Shown here: piece by piece, positions 1-6,599 of the stretch
Numbering within the stretch: position 1 is the first letter of the stretch
Layout of the letters: every line of letters begins with the position of its first letter
Origin: Jaenimonas drosophilae
Lineage: Eukaryota > Euglenozoa > Kinetoplastea > Trypanosomatida > Trypanosomatidae
Length of the DNA stretch: 13,394 nt
Direction: 5' to 3'
NCBI GenBank assembly: GCA_030849065.1
Contig: JASAON010001327.1
Coordinates: 1 to 13,394, forward strand
The notes under the pieces: model-generated
Seen by the model: the letters and a program-made list of their open reading frames with translations, nothing else
Told to the model about the DNA's origin: nothing
The model's database searches: none
Position numbers and translations under genes: made by a program

Positions 1-161
1 GTTCTTTGTTTTGCCTTGGGCCGCTGACGTCGGTGTGTGTCGGTGCGTGCCTGTTGTGGATCGTGAGCAATTCTTCCAACACCTAACCAGGATGTCTTTG
101 AATGATTCTCTGAGAGTGTCGAAGTTGCTGACGTTGGGTGCGATCAATCATTATCTGATCG
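1..161. other. Non-coding upstream gap, probably the 3' UTR and intergenic end of a preceding gene
   Basis: I see no supportable coding region here. The stretch is rich in G and T, with GTGTGTGT-like runs near position 33, and it leads into the T-run at 162-170. In a polycistronic kinetoplastid array this would be the 3' UTR of an upstream gene plus the spacer. No structured RNA could be recognised by eye. Confidence 0.5.
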
Positions 162-184
162 TTTTTTTTTGCATTCTACGCAAG
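162..184 (+). promoter_or_regulatory. Predicted spliced-leader acceptor of the ankyrin/NMT-like gene
   Basis: A run of nine T residues (162-170) and a short pyrimidine-containing stretch are followed by the first AG at 183-184. No AG occurs between 125 and 182. The 65-base leader from 185 to 249 contains no ATG, so the first AUG of the mature message would be the gene start at 250. A second AG at 191-192 is an alternative. Trans-splicing at such tracts is established for kinetoplastids; the exact site is inferred. Confidence 0.65.
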
Positions 185-249
185 TAAAACAGGGGATCCT
201 TTAGGCCAACCATACCAGTTTCAATAGATCTAGTAGTTCCACGTGGAAG

Positions 250-2091
250 ATGGGAGAACAAAATGATGGCAAGGAGCAGCCGATGAGTGCGAACGAACGT
301 GCACAGCTGCTTGAACGGCTGGCCATGTTGAGGGCTCAGCAGCAACAAACGCAGCAACAAACACAGCAACAAGTCCCTGAAGAGGAAATGGATATTGCCT
401 GGTATGAAGAAGCGCACAGTGAGGATAGTGAGGAGGAGATGATATGCCGTCAAATGGAAGGTCCCTATGTTGATCCCTGTCGCAACGTGGTTGTGGAGGA
501 TGCGATGGAGATTGTGGCGACGGACAAGTCGAAGCCGCGGCACTTCATTGGTGATTTTGAGCTCCTCCGCCTGGCCAAGATGGGTGACTACCTATCTTTC
601 ACGGAATTCGCCCACATGAGCCAAATCTCCCCAGCGACCTTTGCAGATAACAAGGAGCGCAACTCATGGCACTACGCCGCCGACAGCGGGTCAATGACGA
701 TGCTGGAGGGCTTGCGCATTGCACGGATTCCATACGTAGCAGATGAGCGCGGCCTCACCCCACTGCAGGTGGCGCAGATTAATCAGGCTCCCGAGGACGT
801 GCTGAAGCTGCTAAAGGAAGTTGGAGGTGCCGATGCTTCCGAGGAGAGCTATGCGGCGCTTGTTGCCCGCTTCGCTCCTCATCCTCCTGCCTTCGTCATG
901 AGCAAGGCTGAACCATCGCCACCCGAGGCGACCGGTGCTCGTAGCTTCTGGGCCAAGTCCAGTGAGACGGGTACTCCCGATGGACTAGAGATTGGGGAGC
1001 TCGCCACGACAGACGATGCTGAGGCCGTTGCGCAGGAATTGCAATCCATGAGTAGTGATGTTGGCTTTGCCAGTTGGTTGCGGGTAATCCGTCCTGAATA
1101 TGTGATGGGCTGCACTGGCGTCCTGGCACGCATGAAGGATGCAAGGGTGGGGGCCCTCATGGCCAAGCCACTCACTGGCGTACTCCGCGGGAGTGGCAAG
1201 CAGAAGGACGTGGGCGATTTGAAGGGCTGCGCAATCGCGGCCAACCTCTGCGTGGCCCATCAGGCACGCAAGAAGGGCGTTGCTGCTGCGCTGATGCGCG
1301 CCATGTCTGCACAGCTGAAATCCGCTACTTCAACAAAGGTTGTGCTCTTTGCTTCTCATCATCCCATCCCCAACCCACCACCGATGTTGTCCATGGTGAA
1401 GTGGTTCCGCAAGGCGGTTGGTGCACAGGCACTCTTTGCCGAGGACTACTCAACGGACATCTTCCCCGAGTTCTACGACAGCGATCAGCTGCTGCGGGCG
1501 GACTGCATCCTGAAGGGCAGCGTCGCTCCAGTGGCGGACAAGTACGAGGAAGCCCTCAGACAGTGGACCACGCTGGCCGCCGATGACGTGGATGCCGTGA
1601 AAGAGCCACTCTATACTTGGGTGGAGAGCCACGCCACGTCAACGCAGTCGGGCGTCGATTTGGCCTACGTCCCAGCCGATGCCGAGGAGCTGAAGTCGCT
1701 GTGGCTTGGTGACGGGCATCTTGTTCTTCTCCGCAAGGAGGAGGGCAGCGAGGCCATCACCGATCTTGTGGTGCTTGAGCGTTGCGCGTCCACAGTGGCG
1801 GCGAGGCCCCCAACCGTTTTCCGACTCATCTACGCCTTATTCACCTTCACCAAGGGCCCGGAGAAGGTGCTTCTGACTTCTCTGATGGCGCAGAAGGCCG
1901 GTGCGTTGGTCGTCTTCTTCCCCACCATGTTCGGCTTAACGGATAGTGACTTGGTGAAGGCCAACTGCGATGAGGTGCTTCCATGCCGCCAGTACATGTA
2001 CGCCCTGGAGGACTCTCTGAAGCCAACAATGCCGCATGGACTGACGCGCACAACCGCGTCTCGACTTGCTCTTCCTGCTCACCTCTTTTGA
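250..2091 (+). CDS. Ankyrin-repeat protein with a divergent N-myristoyltransferase-like domain
   Basis: This 613-residue protein starts at the first ATG after the predicted splice acceptor. Residues 30-41 are Gln/Thr repeats and 43-63 are strongly acidic. Residues about 102-193 fit three ankyrin-like repeats, the third being clearest (DERGLTPLQVA, 165-175). From about 231 to 588 the order of motifs follows NMT: an aromatic FW (233-234) where NMT has its KFW-type CoA-closing motif; an IRPEYV segment (280-285) like LRPPGW; NLCVAHQARKKGVAAALM (332-349), matching the NMT core strand and acyl-CoA loop; a WFRKAV helix start (385-390); AITDLVVLERCASTV (502-516), like the VTDFVSFYTLPS block; and QYMYALED (581-588), like the terminal QYYLYNW. 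NMT transfers myristate to N-terminal glycines. Here the GDG-type loop before the QYMY segment is absent, and 25 residues follow ALED with no NMT-like C-terminal leucine or glutamine end. Activity is therefore doubtful. It may be a pseudoenzyme, an acyltransferase of other specificity or an acyl-CoA-binding adaptor. NMT homology is likely; function is unknown. Confidence 0.72.
   Translation: MGEQNDGKEQPMSANERAQLLERLAMLRAQQQQTQQQTQQQVPEEEMDIAWYEEAHSEDSEEEMICRQMEGPYVDPCRNVVVEDAMEIVATDKSKPRHFIGDFELLRLAKMGDYLSFTEFAHMSQISPATFADNKERNSWHYAADSGSMTMLEGLRIARIPYVADERGLTPLQVAQINQAPEDVLKLLKEVGGADASEESYAALVARFAPHPPAFVMSKAEPSPPEATGARSFWAKSSETGTPDGLEIGELATTDDAEAVAQELQSMSSDVGFASWLRVIRPEYVMGCTGVLARMKDARVGALMAKPLTGVLRGSGKQKDVGDLKGCAIAANLCVAHQARKKGVAAALMRAMSAQLKSATSTKVVLFASHHPIPNPPPMLSMVKWFRKAVGAQALFAEDYSTDIFPEFYDSDQLLRADCILKGSVAPVADKYEEALRQWTTLAADDVDAVKEPLYTWVESHATSTQSGVDLAYVPADAEELKSLWLGDGHLVLLRKEEGSEAITDLVVLERCASTVAARPPTVFRLIYALFTFTKGPEKVLLTSLMAQKAGALVVFFPTMFGLTDSDLVKANCDEVLPCRQYMYALEDSLKPTMPHGLTRTTASRLALPAHLF
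337..372 (+). repeat. In-frame CAG/CAA microsatellite encoding Gln/Thr repeats
   Basis: A 12-base unit (CAG CAA CAA AC followed by A or G) is repeated nearly three times. It encodes QQQT units at residues 30-41 of the ankyrin/NMT-like protein. It is a low-complexity tract likely to vary in length between strains. Confidence 0.85.
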
Positions 2092-2390
2092 TACCCACAC
2101 AATAACCAAGGAGTGTGTCCCCACTAACTTCTCAGCATTTCTCCCTTGATGGTTGTGGGTGGGCTGGCACTCCTTAGTGGTGAAGGACCATCATGGTCTA
2201 TGACTGGAGAGCAGGCGTGTTGCATGTTGTGCTCTTACAGCTCAGTAAACAACAATTGCCAGTGACGCCTTGGCACGTACACATGCATGTGCTCAATAAA
2301 TTTAGATTTAGACGAGTACTCGTGGAGGATGAATCGTGGGAAGTGGATGCTGCTCTTGTTCTTCTGCCGCTGCTGATATGAATGTCGCTA
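2092..2390. other. Intergenic spacer and 3' UTR with short inverted repeats
   Basis: Nearly 300 bases lie between the stop of the first gene and the acceptor tract of the second. I see no credible gene. Two perfect short inverted pairs share their right arm: 2108-2115 pairs with 2168-2175 (8 bases), and 2121-2127 pairs with 2174-2180 (7 bases). The two pairings exclude one another. A 13-base palindrome spans 2186-2198. The polyadenylation site is expected in this spacer, because in kinetoplastids it is set by the downstream trans-splice site rather than by a hexamer. Confidence 0.5.
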
Positions 2391-2415
2391 TTTGTTTATT
2401 CTTCTTCGTTTGCAG
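2391..2415 (+). promoter_or_regulatory. Predicted spliced-leader acceptor of the mitochondrial repeat protein
   Basis: A T-rich and CT-rich tract ends in TTTGCAG, with the AG at 2414-2415. No AG occurs from 2344 to 2413, a 70-base exclusion zone. The resulting leader is 54 bases. Further AGs at 2439-2440 (CAG) and 2443-2444 (TAG) lie within normal reach of the same tract and could be alternative acceptors. Confidence 0.75.
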
Positions 2416-2420
2416 CGCAC

Positions 2421-2444
2421 ATGCGCATCAGCTTTGGCAGTTAG
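2421..2444 (+). promoter_or_regulatory. Seven-codon upstream ORF in the leader of the mitochondrial repeat protein
   Basis: If splicing uses 2415, the first ATG in the message is at 2421, out of frame with the main gene. It encodes the heptapeptide MRISFGS and stops at TAG, 25 bases before the main ATG. Such uORFs generally lower translation of the downstream frame. The other three genes have no ATG in their predicted leaders. Use of the alternative AG at 2440 or 2444 would remove this start codon. Confidence 0.5.
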
Positions 2445-2469
2445 GGGGCACACTTTCCATCGTCTATCC

Positions 2470-5400
2470 ATGCAGCCCGCAACGGCCCTTCGATGGGCTG
2501 GCTTCGCTCTCACCGCCACCACAAGGTGGTGTAGCACATCTTGGAATCATCATCGTCATCATCATATTCTGCATGGCATCAGCCCAGCCACTTCATCAAG
2601 AAAAGCCATGTGCGCTGCCGTACGTGGGTGGAGGGGTGTGCATGAAGCTCAGCTCCAACAGCGACGCCTGTTCTCTTCTAGTGCGGGAGACACAACCGAA
2701 AGTGAGCCCAACTACACGGTGCAGGAGCACCTGCAGGAGGCGGAGCGCCTCTTGCGTGAGGAGTTCGGCCCGCATGCAAAAATTGTGGCCACGAAGGTGC
2801 CTTCGCAGCGAGGGCCGGTCGAGCACGGCGACGGAGACGATGTCCCTCCAACCTCAGATCATTTTTACCGCGTTGGCATCACCTTTCGTCTGTTGGGCTT
2901 CCCCGTAGAGCTGGTCTCTGCCAAGGGGAGGCGGGCGAGGGAGACCATTGAGGAGGCCATGCGCCAAGCCCTCAGCAGCGACGTGGAATTCATCCAGCCA
3001 CAGAGCCGCCAGGCGAATCATCGCGGCCAGCGCCAGCGACGTGATGGCCGACGGCACCATCGCCATCCATCCAACACCCTATCCCCTCATCAGCTGGAGC
3101 TCAAAGCCGTCCTCGACGAGCTACGTGAGCTCTGCGTGCACTTCAGCCGCAGCATTAAGCTGTCCATCAAAACACCGGTACGTCGCAAGGCACAGACGAG
3201 CGACGGAGATTTCGCTGCGGAAAGTGAGGAGGAGGATGGCTTCTTCCGCTGCCGTGCCTATATGCGCGATGAGTGGAGCATTGTGGCTCGCATGGCCTTC
3301 GCCATTGAGGAACGTGGGCGTACGCCCAACGAGGCCCTCATGCGATGTGTGTCTAGCCTGCGGGGGAACTTAAAGGCGGAGCTGCTCTCTGATGAGGTGA
3401 TGCTCGAGGGGGTGCGAGAGGTGGAGGCGACAGTGGCCGTCAACGGACAACACGTCACTGCCAGCCTTGCGACGGAGTCAGAGGGAGGGGGAGGTACCTC
3501 CCCATCCCCGCAGGAGAGTCCCCACAACGATGCTGCCCCAACCATGATGGCAGCAACCTATTCAGCCTCGCTCCGCATCGAAGATGTGCATGGCAACGTG
3601 GAGCTCTATCAGTCTCGTCGCCAGCCGAATCCCTACGCCGCGTACCAATCCGCGGCATTGTTTGCGATTCGGAGTGAGCAGCTCCACTCCAAGACCGCCC
3701 ATTTGCTCCACGACATCAATGGCGGCGTCCCCCTCATCATCCGCCTGCGCTGGCAGTTCCACGCCATGCTGGAGAGCATCGCCGCCATCACGGGCAGACG
3801 AGCGGAGGAGGTGGGCTCCATTGAGCTTAGCGATGTTGCCTCGTCGCCCGCCTCGGAGACGGACGTTGGTGCCGGTGCGGCGCCACCCCAGATCACGGCG
3901 ACCTTCTTCTTTGATGGGAGCGTCGTGTGGCAGGAGAGCTCCGCTGGCCGCTATCGCGTTGAGTTTGATGCCTACGTGCAGGCCCTGTACTACCTTCTGG
4001 ACCAGTACGCTGACGTGACGGCGGTTCTGCCCACTGTGGTGCGGGAGGGCCACTACGCCCTCTTTGCGACCTCCAAGGTGCTCGAGTCGGCCGTGGCGCG
4101 CCACGATCATTTTAACGTCCTCACGAATCACAAGGGCAAGTGGAACTGCTACGCCCTCCTCGGCACACTTACCTCGCAGCTCATGGGTGCCTACTACCAA
4201 ACCACCAACAGTTTCGATGCATCCACGAGCAGCTGGACCTCGACCCTCACTATCGCCGATGGCGAGAGCACCACCAAGGTACTCAGCACCGGCACCTCCA
4301 AGCAAGCGGGGGAGGCGTGGCGGCTGGCCTGCCTCCACGCCATTCGGGAGAACTGGCCGAAGCAGTACGCCGCCGTCCTGCGCGAGTACCCCGACGTCGA
4401 CCTCAGCTCCGACACGATGGCCCGCGGGCGGCGGTACCGCGCCCTGCCGCGGGAGAAGCGGGTGCGGCACATTGGTAGCCTCTTCTCCCTCGTGGCTGCC
4501 TTCGCCGAGGAGGACCTTGGCTGGCACCAGCTGCGCATCCGGCTGCGGAACATTGGCGGAGATGTGGGCTTCCCGCAGTGGGTGGCGGAGATGGAGGCGG
4601 AGGTGTTGGGGGAGGACCGTCGACGTACCGTGGCAGTCTCCCCTCCGTACGCACAGTCGAAGCAGGCACGTCGGGTGCTCACCTACCATCTCGCCAAGAC
4701 CTACTTTCCTCAGGAGCTGGAGTGGTACGTCGCCCTCGACCGCGACGACGCCATCAACCCGGAGCTCGACCCCTCCTTTCGCGAGACCCGCATTTACCAG
4801 CCGGGCAGTCGCGGGTTCATCTCCCAGCTCTTCGACCTCATGGAGAAGGAGAATCCTTTCTCAGGACCCTTTTCCTGGCATATCACGGAGCTCCCCGCGC
4901 AGTCCAGTGATGAAGGCAGGATGATGGAGGGAGAGGTGGAACAGCTGCTTGAGCCGCTGCACTCGACCTACGTGGCCCGGGTGATGGGCAATCATGGCGA
5001 CCTCCTCGTGGCAGAGTGCAGCGGCTCGGCAGGGGTGGAGGCGCTGACAACGGCCCTGAAGTCGGCCTCCAAGTCGCTCGGCGGGGCCAACGCGGAGACG
5101 TTGTGGGCCGAATTCGAGACCTACGCTATACCCAACGCCCTCACCACCGTGGACCTCAGCCTCCACCTCTTCCAAAGTTTCTTTGGTTCTGACGCGGTGG
5201 CCTCCACCGATGCCGTTGCCGATTCGCCCAGTGAGGAGGCGGGCGGCGAGGGCGGTGTGTTGGTGCAGGAGACGGTGCAGGTGCACGACCATTGGGCCAC
5301 AACGGTGCGACTGCCCTGTCTGGGCGGGGTGGCCATTTCCCGCGCCTACGGCACCACAAAGAAGAGAAGCAGCCTCGATGCGGTTGTCCTCGCTGCCCGG

Positions 5401-5835
5401 CTCAGTTTCCCAAGGCGTTTGCAGTACTTGGTGAAGCACGACGTGAGTTGCTCCAGCATCGCGGCGGGGATCGTGACGGAACCCATCATTTCTGCTCTCC
5501 CGCCGCCCGTTGCGGAGGATATTCGTCGAGCGCTGCATCGTGGAGCACACAAGACAGATGCCCCGCTATCCCCGTACAAGCAGCTCCTGGAGGCGGTGGA
5601 GCAGCACTACGGGCGTTCGCGAAGAATCCGGATGGAGCAGGCGAGGGCAACAGGGGGCGACTACCAATGTCGGCTGTACCTGCAGTTGCGCAAGTCGGTG
5701 GTGGAGGTGGGCGATGCCCAGCTGATTGGGTTTGGGGCGGCATCCACTGCGCAGAGAGCAGTGGATGTGGCGGCCGTCATGGCTGTGAGGAACCTCAGCG
5801 ATAGCACCACCACTGAAGAGCAGCGGCCTAACTAG
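2470..5835 (+). CDS. Mitochondrially targeted protein with about nine dsRBD-like modules, candidate RNA-processing factor
   Basis: This is an 1121-residue protein. The start is the first in-frame ATG after the splice acceptor; the frame is open further upstream but has no ATG. The N-terminus is rich in Arg, Ser, Thr and Ala, carries HHRHHH (27-32), and ends in RRLFSSS (65-71), a typical matrix presequence cleavage context. The rest repeats one pattern: a helix, three strands, then an Ala-rich helix. Approximate modules are 85-169, 208-299, 311-402, 420-514, 559-634, 666-745, 779-869, 886-984 and 1035-1110. The best examples are module 5 (LSTGTSKQAGEAWRLACLHA, 605-624) and module 9 (GFGAASTAQRAVDVAA, 1087-1102), which resemble the second-helix signature of double-stranded-RNA-binding domains. 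Most modules lack the RNA-contacting KKxAK lysines, so many may mediate protein contacts instead. A role in mitochondrial RNA editing, RNA stability or mitoribosome assembly is inferred. RESC-type editing-complex subunits are one possibility I cannot confirm. An ATG at 2608 would give a shorter but still plausible presequence. Confidence 0.7.
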   Translation: MQPATALRWAGFALTATTRWCSTSWNHHRHHHILHGISPATSSRKAMCAAVRGWRGVHEAQLQQRRLFSSSAGDTTESEPNYTVQEHLQEAERLLREEFGPHAKIVATKVPSQRGPVEHGDGDDVPPTSDHFYRVGITFRLLGFPVELVSAKGRRARETIEEAMRQALSSDVEFIQPQSRQANHRGQRQRRDGRRHHRHPSNTLSPHQLELKAVLDELRELCVHFSRSIKLSIKTPVRRKAQTSDGDFAAESEEEDGFFRCRAYMRDEWSIVARMAFAIEERGRTPNEALMRCVSSLRGNLKAELLSDEVMLEGVREVEATVAVNGQHVTASLATESEGGGGTSPSPQESPHNDAAPTMMAATYSASLRIEDVHGNVELYQSRRQPNPYAAYQSAALFAIRSEQLHSKTAHLLHDINGGVPLIIRLRWQFHAMLESIAAITGRRAEEVGSIELSDVASSPASETDVGAGAAPPQITATFFFDGSVVWQESSAGRYRVEFDAYVQALYYLLDQYADVTAVLPTVVREGHYALFATSKVLESAVARHDHFNVLTNHKGKWNCYALLGTLTSQLMGAYYQTTNSFDASTSSWTSTLTIADGESTTKVLSTGTSKQAGEAWRLACLHAIRENWPKQYAAVLREYPDVDLSSDTMARGRRYRALPREKRVRHIGSLFSLVAAFAEEDLGWHQLRIRLRNIGGDVGFPQWVAEMEAEVLGEDRRRTVAVSPPYAQSKQARRVLTYHLAKTYFPQELEWYVALDRDDAINPELDPSFRETRIYQPGSRGFISQLFDLMEKENPFSGPFSWHITELPAQSSDEGRMMEGEVEQLLEPLHSTYVARVMGNHGDLLVAECSGSAGVEALTTALKSASKSLGGANAETLWAEFETYAIPNALTTVDLSLHLFQSFFGSDAVASTDAVADSPSEEAGGEGGVLVQETVQVHDHWATTVRLPCLGGVAISRAYGTTKKRSSLDAVVLAARLSFPRRLQYLVKHDVSCSSIAAGIVTEPIISALPPPVAEDIRRALHRGAHKTDAPLSPYKQLLEAVEQHYGRSRRIRMEQARATGGDYQCRLYLQLRKSVVEVGDAQLIGFGAASTAQRAVDVAAVMAVRNLSDSTTTEEQRPN

Positions 5836-5990
5836 CAAGAGAGGGCCGCGGCAGGTGGAGGGGAGGAGGGGAAGAAGGCTGTCGGGCCCCAACGTTGTCG
5901 TCACACCACCGTTCTAAAAAAACGTACGCCAAAGATGATTTGTCGTTGATACACATTGATGTTCTCATGCACACAATCACACTGCTACAC

Positions 5991-6015
5991 TTTGTGTGTT
6001 GTTTCTTCTTTGTAG
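5991..6015 (+). promoter_or_regulatory. Predicted spliced-leader acceptor of the small membrane protein
   Basis: A T-rich tract ending in TTTCTTCTTTGTAG places the first AG at 6014-6015. No AG occurs from 5935 to 6013. The 93-base leader has no ATG before 6109. This acceptor is the main evidence that the short downstream ORF is a separate gene. Confidence 0.75.
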
Positions 6016-6081
6016 AAGCGAATATAGAAAATCAAAGCATCCATCCACGATTGCGCACGGTTAATCCTTCAGGCGATATCG

Positions 6082-6105
6082 ACACCACACCACACCACAC
6101 CACAC
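6082..6105 (+). repeat. ACACC pentanucleotide repeat in the leader of the small membrane protein gene
   Basis: Four perfect ACACC units (6082-6101) plus a partial ACAC unit end three bases before the start codon at 6109. The tract is A/C-only and unstructured, which is compatible with an open leader. It is a microsatellite that may differ in copy number between strains. Confidence 0.85.
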
Positions 6106-6108
6106 AAC

Positions 6109-6342
6109 ATGTTTCTCACCTACAGTGTTGCCCCCTTTTGGGCCCTGCTCATCTCCTCCTTGACCTTCTACATCCTCAAGACCAATGACCCCGTGGACCT
6201 CAGCACCTACCAGGAGAAGATGCTGGGTATTCCACCAGCCATTTGCTGCCTCTCGCTCATTGCTCCACTGATGGTGCTGTTTCTCTACGGCGTGTGTCTG
6301 CGTCTTGGCCCCAAGGGTGCCAAGGTGGCCATCAAAATGTGA
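6109..6342 (+). CDS. Small two-pass membrane protein, family not recognised
   Basis: This 77-residue protein has two hydrophobic segments, about residues 7-23 (FWALLISSLTFYIL core) and 43-66 (CCLSLIAPLMVLFLYGV core). A short polar loop containing NDPVDLSTYQEK separates them. The basic tail (GPKGAKVAIKM) suggests that both ends face the cytosol or matrix by the positive-inside rule. It is supported by its own splice acceptor, a leader without other ATGs, and a GC-biased codon pattern like that of its neighbours. The size and topology resemble small accessory subunits of ER membrane enzymes (for example glycosyltransferase or oligosaccharyltransferase partners), V-ATPase or respiratory complexes. 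No motif lets me choose, and I do not assign a function. Confidence 0.78.
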   Translation: MFLTYSVAPFWALLISSLTFYILKTNDPVDLSTYQEKMLGIPPAICCLSLIAPLMVLFLYGVCLRLGPKGAKVAIKM

Positions 6343-6408
6343 GTGAGATGATAGTGGCACACTGACATCATCCACCAAGATACGCAATTGTTTGTCTCGC
6401 AGCCCGAG

Positions 6409-6536
6409 CCCACTCGGTCTCCATCAAAAAAATATACCTTCTTCTGACCCTCACGTCCATCCATCATCTTCATGCTCATCACCATCTCGTTCATCTTGAT
6501 GAATGATGCTACCAACTCGTGCTCTTCTCCATCCAG
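6409..6536 (+). promoter_or_regulatory. Predicted spliced-leader acceptor region of the PI 4-kinase gene
   Basis: After an AG at 6407-6408 there is no AG until 6535-6536 (TCCATCCAG), an exclusion zone of 126 bases. The zone is C/T-rich from 6433 onward and includes an A-run at 6426-6432. It holds a perfect palindrome at 6490-6503 (TTCATC, TT, GATGAA). The leader from 6537 to 6599 has no ATG, which supports the start at 6600. Later AGs at 6586-6587 and 6589-6590 are weaker alternatives. Confidence 0.65.
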
Positions 6537-6599
6537 CAATCTTCACAACCCCCCACACACACCAAGCGTACGTCCTGCCCTGTATAGTAGGAGCGGGCC

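Noticed and set aside
250..270. N-terminal Met-Gly of the ankyrin/NMT-like protein as its own myristoylation site
   Set aside because: The residue after Gly is Glu, which the consensus disfavours, and Asp occupies the position that should be small and uncharged.
2295..2300. AATAAA hexamer as a poly(A) signal
   Set aside because: Kinetoplastid polyadenylation is positioned by the downstream trans-splice site and does not rely on this hexamer; the match is likely chance.
2392..2469. Start of the repeat protein at 2392
   Set aside because: The codon is TTG and lies inside the pyrimidine tract upstream of the splice acceptor at 2415, so it would be removed from the message. The first in-frame ATG is 2470.
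2193..2908. Overlapping short plus-strand frames (62 and 190 codons) in the first intergenic region
   Set aside because: They cross the acceptor site or run out of frame into the downstream gene, and their products show no coherent domain.
3562..4689. A 375-codon open frame on the minus strand inside the mitochondrial repeat protein gene
   Set aside because: It mirrors a GC-rich third-position stretch of the sense gene, has Arg/Gly/Leu/Val-rich composition without motifs, lies opposite the array direction and has no pyrimidine tract plus AG in the right place. It is a shadow.
4064..4924. A 286-codon plus-strand frame overlapping the same gene
   Set aside because: It is dominated by Ser, Pro, Arg and Trp, as expected from a frame-shifted reading of GC-rich codons, and has no leader of its own.
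5895..6188. A 97-codon plus-strand frame upstream of the small membrane protein
   Set aside because: It spans the acceptor at 6015 and overlaps the better-supported ORF at 6109 in another frame; its His/Thr/Pro-rich translation simply reads the ACACC repeat.
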